From Coprinellus micaceus (lineage: Eukaryota; Basidiomycota; Agaricomycetes; Agaricales; Psathyrellaceae), in the NCBI GenBank assembly GCA_951394405.1, contig OX596342.1, forward strand, positions 806,001-870,000: a stretch of DNA of 64,000 bases. The letters run 5' to 3'. The notes below the pieces were generated by a model that was not told where the DNA came from, did not search any database, and saw nothing but the letters and a program-made list of their open reading frames with translations. The position numbers and the translations under genes are program-made. The first letter of the stretch is position 1, and each line of letters begins with the position of its first letter. Shown here one piece after another: positions 34,676 to 46,077 of the stretch.

Positions 34676-37600
34676 CGTTGTATGGCAGGAAGGATAGGAT
34701 GTGTCCGGAACGTGGCTTTGAATGCGGAATTCTTGTGGGGGGAAGATTTGATGAATAATTGAGTGCTATGGCCGCCAGCATTTATACCCGACTCTTATCC
34801 CGAGCGTGTCGCGTGGGCCTCCTTCAGTGGTCGCGCCTACTGGGAGCCGGATGACTCTGTTAAGGCCAAGCCAAGGCGGCTTTCCGGCACCACTGCGACT
34901 GTGAGTCGCACTTCTGTTCCTGAAGATGTCGGGGATGGAGGGCGGGGGCGCATTGTCTCCGATGCGATGGATTAGCAGAGCGCCCTCCCATGGTGGTACC
35001 GATCCGGAGAAAGATCTTCCGGAGGGTGAAGCGCCGGAGGGTCGCAAATTCTGACTGGGACTTTCTTTCCTCTGTTCAACGTTGGTTTGTCAGGCCTTAC
35101 GGAATGCCTGGGCGGACACGAGGCGGACAGTGTGGATGAAGGCTCTGATAAAGGGAACGATGAGCGTGTGCCTCCGCCAAAATCTGCACCCGGCATCCGC
35201 CGCGGAATTTGCACCACATGGTGCAGGGCGCACATCCGTGATGCGCCTCCAGGTGAGTCACCGACGTTATGGCGGTCCTATGAAGGCGCGCCGCCTGGGC
35301 GTTGAGTGATCGGCGCCCGGCGCTTCCTGGTGGAGTCACGATAGGGGCCGGCGCCTATTCGCCGACAGCAGGCTGATGCGCGCTAGATGTGCGGGATCAC
35401 CGAACCGGGCGCTTCCGTCAGCGTACAGCAAGAACCGAATGCTCTTCCAGCCGACCAATGCAACAAGCCGACCTAAAGGCCACTGTTCCCCGCCTAAACG
35501 ACTCAGGGTGACCTCCCACATAGGGAACTGACTTACAGAGAAAGAATGCCGCACATACTCCCTTCCCCCAAGTACGTGCTAAACCCAAAGAGAAATTCCA
35601 AAGTACGTGATGCATTTCGAAATCCGTAGTGCTGGCCCGGGTCTCGGGCTCCTTCTCATTTACCGGATGCTGCCTCGAGGTGGCACTTAGCGTAAAATTA
35701 GGGTGAACAGCCGCTGCTGCGAGTGAACCCAAAGATTCTTGTGAGCCCCTTCCTCCTTCCACGCCTTCTAACGTGGCATGTGCAAAGGCCCATGGAGGAC
35801 AGGTTTGTGCGACTTCTACAGACTCCTGCAGTACCGTAAACGCTTCGCATGCTCCAGTTAGGTTGTATAAGTTGCGAGATGAGATTTGGAGGTCGTTTGC
35901 AAGGGATCTGAGCAGAAAACCGCTTTGACTCCATCGACTCCTCTTCGCCCTTCAAAACTCCTCAAAGCGTCCGCGGTTCAAATGCAGTGTGGGGTGCCGC
36001 GAGTCGATAAATTGCGCAGCCAGAGATCCCCGTCGAAAGGCACCGTATTGTCTACCCATACCCTAGCCTTGTCATTGGATTTGATAACGGGGAGCAAGGA
36101 GCAGCATTGAGGCGGTTGTGTGTGGAGGGGTTCTTTGCGATCCGATGGGGCCGAGGGAAGGGTAAGCGAAGCTCCTCTGGAGTCTTCTCGGAAAAGCCTC
36201 GCGCGCTTTGGTATATGTGATTACCTGGCTGTGACATTGGTTTCATGGTTACCTTTTCACAATTGTGACTGAGGCAGGCAGTCCACTTCAGAAACCGCCT
36301 GCTTCCCCCCGTCTGGTGGAACCGAGGTAAGTCGATTCCTTCCTCCCTCCCGTGCTTCGACAGCCTAGCTATGCTATACCCCTTGATTCAATGATTGTTA
36401 TCGAGCTATTGACATTACGCTCGCGCCGCCAACGTTGAGCCTCAAAAGGTGGCATAGTTCTGTCAGATTCCATCCAAGGCTCATCATTCCCTTGAGCGCT
36501 TCCATTCCATAGCCAGTTCGCTAAGCTCATAAATCGGCAACATACAGATATCGCCACACAAAGGCACTTCTTACAATACTACAGGCCTGCCGATCGCACT
36601 AAACCCCATCTTGCGACTGCAAAGATCAGGCCTGCGCTATCAAACTCTGGCGCACGGAACCCAAGTGATCGCGACAGGCGTACACGGGCAGACTTCATCT
36701 CAATCCACGACCACCACCTCGTTTCTCAAGGGATTTAACGCGGCATCGACATTGTCCTGGTCGTTCACAGCTAATAAGGTTGCATTCAGAAAAGGTAAGC
36801 ATCGGGGTCAGCAATCCATGAACGGAGTCCTGTCAACCTTGTTACCCCCATGCAGTAGCCCCACATCTACTCCTCCCGAGCCCAGTTGACAGTTCTGGGA
36901 ACGATTGCCAGCGTCATCGCCCTACCGTTCCCTAACATCTCACTTCTCAAGCCCAGAAGCAAGATTCCGTGTAGGAAACATACAATACAGGAGAAAGCGG
37001 AGCCGGGTGCGTGTTCTTGTGTTCTTTCACCCCCACCTGATCGCTCTCTCGAGCCCGTTTCACTCACTGACTTCATTCTTCTGCTAACAGAAGCATTGAA
37101 CTGATTGCTTTGATTCGTGATTCATAACAGCCCTCCATAGGCGCGCTCTAAGACTAAAAGGACTAGGAAGCAGCGGGTGAGTGCCATCCTAGGCCAGTTC
37201 CGAATTCATTTGACATCTCGATCAAGCCAGTGGTCAGTTGACCATATTCCAATTGCGCTGAGCACTGGATAAATAGCGGATAGCAAGGACAGCACGTTGC
37301 GAAGCCGACGTTGAAGTTTAAACTTCTTTCCTTGCCACCATCATCATCCGGACTGGGTCCATCCACCACTCTCCCCAATCAACTGCCCCACGGCACTTCC
37401 AAATCTCCGTATACCGCATACAGTCTAACTTCCCGCTACTCGACTGGTCGCGTCATCCTCCAGACCCGCCTTAGAACACCTCCCCTCTAGCCTCGAGCTT
37501 ACCAGAAGAGCCAGCTCACGCTATCTAGGAAAACGGCGAGAGGCTGGGAGACCGGATCCCATCCAAACTCGAACATTCAGGGTTCTTGCGACATCACCTC

Positions 37601-37850
37601 GAGTTTATCTGGCAAACCATATAGCTAGCACGGGGCCAACACGAGACCGCCGTTAACCGACTCCTGTCGCCGTCCATTTCACCTGAACACCCACCTCTCA
37701 ATCTCTTGTTCGTTTCAGAATCGTCCAGCACAACTCGGCTCTCAGAAAGGTCAAGCGTTTGTGTGGCGTCTACAAGCAGAACTTCTTAATTCTACATGTG
37801 CGTTGGCTCCCCCCTTCTTCTGCTGCTACTGACAGACCCTACAGACAACC
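34676..37850. other. Intergenic, 3.2 kb
   Basis: No gene was supported. Bases 34760-35340 are GC-rich with short open frames in several phases but no shared domain or borders. The last 60 bp may hold a 5' UTR intron of the F-box gene (GTGCGT near 37798 to ACAG near 37845). Confidence 0.45.
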
Positions 37851-39965
37851 ATGAACCTACTGTCGTTTCCCGAAGAGCTTCTTGAACGAATCTTGGAAGA
37901 AGTGGTCCTCTATCCTACTCCATCTCACTCTGCGCAACCCAACCTAGAAGCACCCTCAACTAACCTTGGACCCTCCCCCATCTCATCCCCAGCCACCACG
38001 CCTAAAAACAGCCCGAGTGCAACTCGACATGTCTCACCCCAAGCCAGCCCCACTCGCAGTCGACCTTCCAGTCCAGCTTTCGGGGGGCCGGGGTTACACC
38101 CACGTTCATCTAGAAAGCCCTCGTCATCCTCACCTCCCTCCATGCCAAGTAATCCACATGGGAAGTCCAATGTTTCTACCCGCGTGAATGGTGCCAACCC
38201 CACGCCACATAATTCAGGCTCAAGCTCATTGACAAGCTCCACCACGCTGAGGGTGTCTCCGAGAGGCACTGTGGGAGCTACACCCCTGGATCTTGCCCTA
38301 GCTCCGCTCCTGACGTGCCGACTTCTCTCGAGGATTGCTCTCCCGCTTTACTACCGCGTCGTCCAGCTCAAGTCCCGAACACGAGCAAGGCTATTCTTGG
38401 AGGATGGATTGGGCTATACGGTGGACCAGGAGGGGCAGTTGAGGGGCGGAAAGTTTTGCGGTGGAAGGCGATCTAGGGCTAAATGGATTAGGAGGCTTGT
38501 GATCTGTGGGGTGTGGAAGGAGGCAGGAGAGGTTGTAAGGGTCTTAGCCGAGCTCGTCAATGTCCCAGCTCCGCCATCTAGATCCCCGCGTCGACGTGGT
38601 CCACTTCTGAAGCCGGTGGGGATGTTCAAGGGGAAAGGGAAGGCCCGGGATGAAGTAAACCACGTCGTGCGTGGGGAGGAGACACCTATATCCCTCAGGG
38701 TCTTGGAAATCACTATCGACCCCCCACCGCTTGCCCCTCCTCCCCCCGTGCTCCCGCCATTGGGGCTCGGTTTCCGGACATCAACTACGCCACCACAGGA
38801 CGGTGACGCAGAGGCGTTTGCCCATGCTCTAAGAGCCTTCGCGGCGTGCTGGAGTACGCGAAATGCTGTTGGTGGACACAGGGCGGAGTGGCCCCAGGAA
38901 CGACTGGGAAATCCATTACGGCATATCGTTCTGAGGAAACCTCAGAATGTCTACCTGACGCAACCGCGGTCCAAGATGGTGATCTCCGCAATGGCCAGTG
39001 TGGTGGAGAGTGCAGAAGGACTGGCATCTGCATTCGTTGCGTTCCGGATTAGCGACGATACTCAGGGTCTCCCAACGATCAGTGCACTGGCAGGCGTGCA
39101 TCCCCATGCCTTCCAGGTGCAACCCACGGGTCAGCACCAACATCCTTCAACGGCGGGCTCAGGGCCTCCGAATGGTATACAGCAGCCTGGTCCGATTACC
39201 CAGCTTACCTCCGCGCTCGCTTCACGGCCCAAGCTGAAAACGTTTGCGACAATGTTGCCGTCCGTTTGGAACGAAGCTGTCTTCCGAGTAAGCCAGAACG
39301 AGTCCCTCGAGAGGGTCGTCCTCCTCGGCCTCAATGGCGTACCGGTAGCTCCGCCTCTCCGTTCGTCCAACCGATATTCCCTTCAGCTCCCCTCGCGTCC
39401 CACTGCGCCTCCACTATCTCCTCATCTACCCCAATCCACATCGCTGACGGATATTGCCCATCAGGCGACCGATTCGACTCCCGGGAGTCCTGGTGGCGCG
39501 AGGAGACCTCGCCTTTCTGTTATGCTCCCGCCCAATCCGGTGGAAAGGGTGTACGCCGCCAGTACGCGAGATGTCAATGGATTCCATCCTACGAACCCCA
39601 ACCCACACGCCAGCGCGATGGAACCTTACCATGGTTACGGAAACGGAAACGGTGGAGGATATGGAGGCGGAGGATATGTGCCAATGGGTACAGGACTGTT
39701 CATGAACCAGGCCAAGAAGCACGAGAGGCTCTACGAGTTGATCAGAAGTGGTGCAGAGCCACCTCCAGGTTTGTTGCACAGAAACGAGGAGCGCGAGGCG
39801 TCGCCAGGCCTGTCACAGAGACACCCACACCCCGGAGTCTCCGACTATGGTCGACGTAGCTCAACGTTTGCGCCTATGCGCCAGCACGGCGTTCCCGGAG
39901 AATGGTTTCCCCCAAGGTTTGCTGGGAATAGCAGCGGCTACTCGACACCTCCCACTCGTGCTTGA
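37851..39965 (+). CDS. F-box-type protein with low-complexity insert
   Basis: An intronless 704-residue frame. It opens with MNLLSFPEELLERILEEVV, the first helix of an F-box. The second half (PLLTCRLLSRIALPLYYRVV) comes only at residue 155, after a 130-residue Pro/Ser/Thr-rich insert. This split is seen in some basidiomycete F-box proteins. F-box proteins give substrates to SCF ubiquitin ligases; no LRR or WD repeats are evident in the rest. The C-terminal third is Pro/Gly-rich and contains a GNGNGGGYGGGGYVPMG stretch. The target is unknown. The intact long frame without introns contrasts with its neighbours. Confidence 0.75.
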   Translation: MNLLSFPEELLERILEEVVLYPTPSHSAQPNLEAPSTNLGPSPISSPATTPKNSPSATRHVSPQASPTRSRPSSPAFGGPGLHPRSSRKPSSSSPPSMPSNPHGKSNVSTRVNGANPTPHNSGSSSLTSSTTLRVSPRGTVGATPLDLALAPLLTCRLLSRIALPLYYRVVQLKSRTRARLFLEDGLGYTVDQEGQLRGGKFCGGRRSRAKWIRRLVICGVWKEAGEVVRVLAELVNVPAPPSRSPRRRGPLLKPVGMFKGKGKARDEVNHVVRGEETPISLRVLEITIDPPPLAPPPPVLPPLGLGFRTSTTPPQDGDAEAFAHALRAFAACWSTRNAVGGHRAEWPQERLGNPLRHIVLRKPQNVYLTQPRSKMVISAMASVVESAEGLASAFVAFRISDDTQGLPTISALAGVHPHAFQVQPTGQHQHPSTAGSGPPNGIQQPGPITQLTSALASRPKLKTFATMLPSVWNEAVFRVSQNESLERVVLLGLNGVPVAPPLRSSNRYSLQLPSRPTAPPLSPHLPQSTSLTDIAHQATDSTPGSPGGARRPRLSVMLPPNPVERVYAASTRDVNGFHPTNPNPHASAMEPYHGYGNGNGGGYGGGGYVPMGTGLFMNQAKKHERLYELIRSGAEPPPGLLHRNEEREASPGLSQRHPHPGVSDYGRRSSTFAPMRQHGVPGEWFPPRFAGNSSGYSTPPTRA

Positions 39966-40276
39966 AAAAAACCCCTTTGACTCTTGTCAAGGCTTTGGGC
40001 CTGAACTTCTATCATCCATTTTTTTTGGGACTGTGTGTCGGGTGCGTGTATAATAGTTACATATATTATTGACCTCGAGGTTTCTTCCGGCTCTGTGTTT
40101 TGTTCTATTCCAGACTCCAGTAATCAAACCCCTAAGACGACTATTCAGGGGCATCAGAGCGAGTGGGGAGGTTGATTTTGCTTTGACGGCATCTCTCTTC
40201 CACTCGAACCACGATCCACCCCCTCAAAAAAAAACGCCATCCAGCTTATACGTTCCAAAGCATATATATCTTGAAC

Positions 40277-42273
40277 ATGACTCAAAGCAGACGCAAGGTC
40301 GTACGTATGAATCTGAGACTTTATCTTACAAAGGATGGTCATTTCCCTCACGCCTTATGTAGGAAAAGCTACTGAAAGGAGCTGAACGGGGTTCCATAGC
40401 CCATATCGACAAATTGGGGGGATGGCCGCAGGAGATTGAGGACTCGAAACGAGCTTTAGCAACCCTTCTCCGTCACTTCGAAGAGCAAATGGACACGATC
40501 CCTGACCTGGTGTCCGGTCGTTTGTGTCACCACAACGTGGAACATATGTTCTCGTCGATGCAAACCTGTCTGGGCGCAATGGACGGCGCTTTCAAATTTA
40601 TATCCCAGGCGGATGAGGGCAACAGGAAGCCTATGTTGGAGATGCTCGCTGCAAATGTGGGCGGCATCCTGACATGGCTCGAGACCTTCGCCTGGTGCCC
40701 ATCCCTGGCTATGCCAGAGGCCAAGGAAGATTTTGTAACCGACAACGCTACTCTCAGGGTCAAGGAACTTCTTCAGCTTGAAGTCGACGGGCGCCGCCTC
40801 CTCCAAGATAACCCGTATCTCGAGAGGGTTGTGGATTACGCCTTCTGGATCTGGATGGAAGGCGCGTCACCGGTTCACCCCGTTCGTGCTACTCCAGAAA
40901 ACTATAGGATCATCATGGGACCACGACTAGATCTCATTGCAGAGTGTACGCTAGGGAACTTCGCGAACGACATCGTTTTGGAGAGGGTGAATCCCATGCA
41001 TCAACGAGACTTGCACCGTCTGGCGACTGCGTTCACCTCCCACCTCCTAGATTGGGCCGATTTCTACCGACCGATTTACCGCGAAAATCCTGGCAAAGTC
41101 GACTACACGATCGCAGGACACACCGTCATCACTGCGTGGACGCTGGGTCGTTGGGTCAGGCGATTCTCGAGAGCGCTCAGGAAGGTCAACTTCCCCAGGG
41201 AGATAGTGGAGGTCGCGATGGATTTTCCGAAGCTGTCAGCCCCAGGGCCTTCCTGGGGTGGCGGGCCTGTGAAGAGCTCTTTCACCCCCGGACTGCCTTC
41301 CCATGTCTTCATTCCATCTCTCCGTCGAGTATACGACGCCCTTCGTAACGTTCCCGACCTTCTGGGTGCGGGGCTCCTGGATATTCTCGTTGGCGATCTG
41401 TGGACCCCTCCCGAAGGGGTTCAGCACTACAACTGGGACGAGAAATCTGGGGGAACGCCACTGGAAACTCTTGTGACGCTTAGCCACCACCCTCGCGTTG
41501 CGCGAGCTACCACGACTCTTCGGCTTCCCGACGATCCGGTTTTTCTGAGCGAGGAAGCGTCGGAGCAGTGGGCGATGTTCAAGGGCTATGTCCCCACGTT
41601 CCGGGAATCGCTAGCGGAAGCGGAATCGAACGCCATGCTTCGATGCGACTCCCTCGAGGTACGCCATTCGCATGACTCCTGTTTTCGGGCCTCAATTGCA
41701 AGCCGGCCTCAAGCAGTGCTCACAGTGCCACTGGACGACGTATTGCTCTCGTGAATGCCAGAGGAAAGATTGGGAGGCCGTACATCGAGACGAATGTTTG
41801 GCACTTCGCGCACACAACAACCGTATGTTTGGATTCCCTCTGCAAACGATTTTGTCTGATTCGGAGGTCTTTTTTCAGAAGTCTACACACATGGTCTCTG
41901 TGAAAAGCGTGAAACGCGCAAGTTCGGCTTCGCCCTCCTCGAGAGGTTCCTTATCCAAGCACTCCCCACGGTAGGCCCTTCACAACCGAGCACCGAAAAT
42001 GGCACTGGGAAACCGAAACGCCCGGCATACGTTATATACTTCGGCCGTATGCCTACGTTCTACCACCTTCTCACTGCCGACGAGGACGAGGACTGTTCTA
42101 TTCAGCTGGCTTGCTCTGTTGCGGGGTTGAGCGAGTTCTCCCTGGCTACGATCGCGACATTCCGTGTTCGTGAACCCCAGCCAAAACAAGGAGGGACAGG
42201 GCATTACCAAGTTTACTTCCTGAATGGCTGTACTAAATTCTTGGAGAACGCGAAGGTGGGGAGTCGCATGTAA
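40277..42273 (+). CDS. MYND2: paralogue of MYND1 with incomplete zinc finger
   Basis: Four exons (40277-40300, 40363-41658, 41714-41822, 41879-42273) give 607 residues. The order of parts follows MYND1: short first exon MTQSRRKV, then EKLLKGAERGSIAHI, a helical region with VDYAFWIWMEGASP, then the finger. Visible ligands are CSQC, YCSREC and HRDEC. The first CxxC of a MYND finger (CGPC in MYND1) is missing; only one Cys (LRCDSLE) precedes. Another acceptor (41702) gives the wrong frame and does not restore it. The finger may bind one zinc only. The end (GHYQVYFLNGCTKFL) matches MYND1's PYDVYLLGGTVKVV. Confidence 0.82.
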
Positions 42274-42494
42274 TGTGGTGGAGGGACGACGACTATCTGG
42301 CCCCCCTCGATCTGATAGTCGACTTTGGATCAGTGCTTATATCTTCTCTGGTAGTGGAAGGTTCACGCCAGCGATACACCGGACGACGATGAATAAACAA
42401 ACATATATGATACAACAGATATTTCGACCAGCGAATCGGAGACAAGCCGGCCTATACTCCCTACTACACACGACACCACTTCAAGTTGACCGGC

Positions 42495-45400
42495 TCAGAA
42501 TTGATTCGCGATGTACAAGTTCCTTGGAACCTCCTCGATCAGCGGAGTGCCAGTTCCAAAAGTGCCCCTCCTCCCAGGAGCACCCACCGTCTGGTACTCG
42601 CTGCCCACAGAGGACGCAATCGACTGCCTCACAGATCTGGGCAAGCCGACTTCGGAGTGCATATATCTCCCGATGAGGGAAGACTGGTCAGAGGACGACA
42701 TGGAGTACCCCGAATCTCTGCTCAAGCTCGAGTTGGACCGTGCGTGGTTGACGGGAGTAAGCGGGAAGGGGGACTTCTTAATTGAACGAGTCGAGCTAAT
42801 CGAGCTTGCTGAGCTCACGGAGCTGACCGATTGCCTTGGGTTATGGCTGGGCCTGACAGACGCCGTGGGGAAGGGAGACCTAGTGATCGACCTCACCGAA
42901 CCCGCTCTCGTGGGGGGGCCGGGGGTGAAGGGTGGAGCCGGCATTCCCTCGAATGGAACGAGGGACGCCACGGTGCCCGTGAAGCTTGTAACCCTAGGCT
43001 GTGGACCAATGCTGCGTGGCGGTGGTTGCAGGAGGAATGCGTGCCCCCCAGTGGGTGGCTCCGGGGAGGGAACAAGGCGGAGGGATTCAGCACCCACGTC
43101 GGAGCCATTCGCAATCCAGGAGCCCTTCGACTTGGACTCGGCAACGGAGTCCAGATCCGACTCGAAGGGGTTGGAAGTGGCAGCAACCTGTGGGGGAGCC
43201 GCAGGCGGTGCGGTACGGGAGAGGTATTCGTTCACCTCAGCGGCAGAGGGAGGCCGAGGAAGGGCCTTTGGGGACGACCATTCGAGGTCGCTCTTCTCAT
43301 GAAGCGCAGGGACGTAATCAAAGAAGTTGGGTTGTTTCTCGCCGTCTTTGAACCCGCCGACAGGATCGAAGTCCGCACCTTCGGGCTCTTCTGACATTTG
43401 CACTGGAGTATGAGGGATGAGGACAAGGGCGATCAGTCGGGCTACCTGCGTTAGGGAAGATGTGAGAGACTAACGGTATGTTTGGAGGCCTTTGCCGTAG
43501 TTGAAGTAGCACAGGAACCCAAGGGCCACGGTGAAAACAAGAAGGATAAAGGCGGTTATGGTGACCGTCGCAAAGAAGCGCCATGACTTGAAGATGGTCG
43601 TATAAGCTGCGCATATAATGAGGTAAGTCGCTATCCCTTAATTAGAAACCCTGCAAGGCCACTGACCGTCGCTCCCAAACATAACCCCCGAGATGGAGAG
43701 TAAACCGGCTGAAAGGATGGCAAACAGCCAAAACCGCTTCTTACATTCCTCACGAACACATATCCAGCCCTACTCGACCTATAAGCGACTTTGAGAATCC
43801 ACAGAGCATAATCAGCAACGCACCAAGATGAGCCATGGAAATAGGGCCTAAATACGTCGTCATGGTTCGGTGGCGTACAGTTGCAAGCAGATAAAAGAAC
43901 TCACTGTCAATATAACGACGAAACCGGCGATGTACAGCCCCTCATGGTGGCTGAGTTCCTTGAAATTGCCATGAGCCACCTTGGAAAGCCAGAGGCCAGA
44001 GGATACGGCAGTGAAGAACCCTGAAAGCTGGAGGCCAACAGAGAACACCAGCACGAGCTAGTGCGGAACGAGGTACAGTTAGTCTAGGATGGTATCACCT
44101 TTAACTAGATGACAGTACCTTGTATAGTCTCTGCAAAGCTCGCGTCGGCCCGACCTTCTCAAAGGTTGCAGTGGAATAAACCTTGAGGAGCTTGTATGAC
44201 AGGAAGCTGAGGCCGAAGAGGCCGACAATGTTGAAAGCAACGACAGGAATCTACCACCATGGCTTAGATATATAAAGGGACGAAGACCGGTGCGCTTGAC
44301 TCACAGTGTGCGCAAGTCTCAACTCCCACCAGGTACCCAAAAGGTCAACACCTTCGCAAGGCCCCGGGACAATGAACTCCCTGTACAGCACGGCCAAAGA
44401 TTTCGCCCCTTGGATCCGGGAACTTGACCAGGCAGCAGCGAAGATATGACCAACAAGCGCGGCCACGAGATGGGGAAGGGACTCGTTCAAGATCTAATGG
44501 CGAAGGGTCAGTACAGGCCTGATCGGACGAGGTGAGAAGGTGTTACGCACAGCAACAAGTCCAAGTCCGAAGAGCCAGAACTGGTAAAAGAGGGTCGCAA
44601 CATCCTCCCTTTGTGAGTCGTGTAAGACTTCCTCCAACCAGCTCATCGAGTAGATGCAGCTCATGGAATGGGGGGAATTCGAGTTCGCGCTCAAGGATAT
44701 CCCGCTGTTCCGGGGGCTGTCCGGGTTGAGGACCTTCGTGCTGGTGGGTTCGGCTGCCTCCGATGTCCTTGTGCTGCTCTGAGCTCTGGATCTTGAAGAA
44801 GAGGCCGTCTGAGACGGGGCGGCAGTGAAGATAAAGGATGTTGTCCCCGTCGCAGCGGTTGAGGAGAAGCTGATTGATGTGATTCCGCTCGCCGCCGTCG
44901 AGACGGAGACGGTGGAAGTGGGGGACAATGAGGTGGTCTCAACAACGGAGGTGGAAGATCGGGTAAGTGAGGATGGGGCAGAAGAAGAGGTAGAAGAGGT
45001 AGTAGAAGAAACGGTGGTACTAGAGGCGGCGGCAGATGTGGTGGAGGATACGCCAGTGGTAGACGAGGATGCGGTCGAAGAGGTCGATGCGGTCGTCGTC
45101 GTGGATGATGAGGTGAGGGAAGTAGATGATGAAATGGTAGTGACCGGTGGTGGGGGGAAAGTAGAGATCGCAGTAGGGGAGACAACAGACGATGTGGTCG
45201 ACGTGGAACTGGCGGGAGGTGGTGGGGCAGAGGTTGAAACTGCCGTCGCGGTCACGGCGGAGGACGTTGTAGAAGTCACTGGTGCTGGAGGCGGTGGGGG
45301 AGCTTGCCCGCCAGAGGTTTGAGGCACCTCCAATACGTCGTCCTGCTCATCGTCACTCGGTACCCCTCCATCGTCGTCTGAATCAACTCCACCATCCGAA

Positions 45401-45975
45401 TCCTCACTCGCGCTTGAGATCCCTCCTTCATCAGCGGAGTCATCACTACCTGCTGAGGGCGCCTGTCGGCGAAGCCTAGATCGGCGACTTCGACGGGTCT
45501 TAGACTGTAAGTGTATGTTAAAGAAAGGCCCCTTAGTTGAGAGGGCAATGCTACCTACCCGCTTCTCGATTGATAGAGACCCTGTCGCATGGCCACTCAT
45601 CCAAAGCAAGATGCAGTTCGAGTCGCTCCTATCTGGGATAGTGTCGCACACATACAACTCCCCGTTCTTTAGGATGGTGACATGTGGGGGACTTTCGGCC
45701 TCATCGACGACTTCGGTCAAGATATCCACAGCCTTGGTATTATCGGAAAGAATGACGGCTTGCAGTGCGCATAGAAGAAGGCAAGTGAACGCTGAAAGGA
45801 AGAAGTAATAGCGAGTATAACGAGTTTTGGTGATTCTGTCGAACTGAAAAAATTAAGTCAGGCCCCAGTTTTATTTAGGTGCCAGTGAGGATACAACGAT
45901 TGGACTCACCACAAGTTTGGCCCGGCTGATCTCCAGCAACCTCTTCGCAAGTTCCCGAGGTCGTCCTTGAAACAT
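42495..45975 (-). CDS. XA: multi-pass membrane protein of unknown family with Ser/Thr-rich loop
   Basis: The start is the ATG at 45975 (MFQGRPRELAKRLLEISRAK), followed by an intron and a first membrane span (YYFFLSAFTCLLLCALQAV). A lumenal region VDEAESPPHVTILKNGELYV follows, then an acidic piece (DSDDDGGVPSDDEQDD) and a long Ser/Thr/Pro tract (about 45200-44750) of mucin type. Then come several spans: TLFYQFWLFGLGLVAV, LPHLVAALVGHIFAAAWSS, LVFSVGLQLSGFFTAVSSG, LYIAGFVVILTV and the one ending FLCYFNYGKGLQTY. Last is a 300-residue Ser/Pro-rich tail from VQMSEEPEGADFDPVGG to RNLYIANQF. At least eight exons; I did not fix every border. Its paralogue XB is at 51266-54355. Function unknown; the topology suggests a surface or endomembrane protein. 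Confidence 0.75.
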
Positions 45976-46009
45976 GATACAGACAGTCACGAAAGAAAGA
46001 AAAAGGAAA

Positions 46010-46046
46010 GAAGAAGAAGAAGAGAGAGAGAGAGAGAGAGAGAGAG
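46010..46046. repeat. (AAG)n/(AG)n microsatellite
   Basis: AAG units pass into thirteen AG units ending at 46046. It lies 35-70 bp before the XA start, so it is in the 5' UTR or core promoter. The XB copy has only a loose purine run here. Confidence 0.9.
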
Positions 46047-46050
46047 AAGA

Positions 46051-46077
46051 ACCAGCACTGCTGGGGTCGGAAAGAAA
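46051..46077 (-). promoter_or_regulatory. Element shared by XA and XB promoters
   Basis: Twenty-seven bases are identical to 54440-54466 before XB. The core is the inverted repeat CAGCACTGCTG, followed by GGGTCGGAAAGAAA on the plus strand. It is 76 bp before the XA ATG and 85 bp before the XB ATG. The sequences around it have diverged. Confidence 0.6.

Noticed and set aside
35940..36000. GGTTCAAATGC resembling a tRNA B box
   Set aside because: No A box at the right distance and no cloverleaf could be drawn.
42511..43302. 263-codon plus-strand frame opposite the XA tail
   Set aside because: It mirrors the low-complexity Ser/Pro coding strand; XB keeps the minus-strand protein but not this frame.
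44691..45322. Long frames on both strands in the XA Ser/Thr tract
   Set aside because: They arise from repetitive codons (TCN/ACN read as Val/Glu or Pro/Leu) and have no borders of their own.
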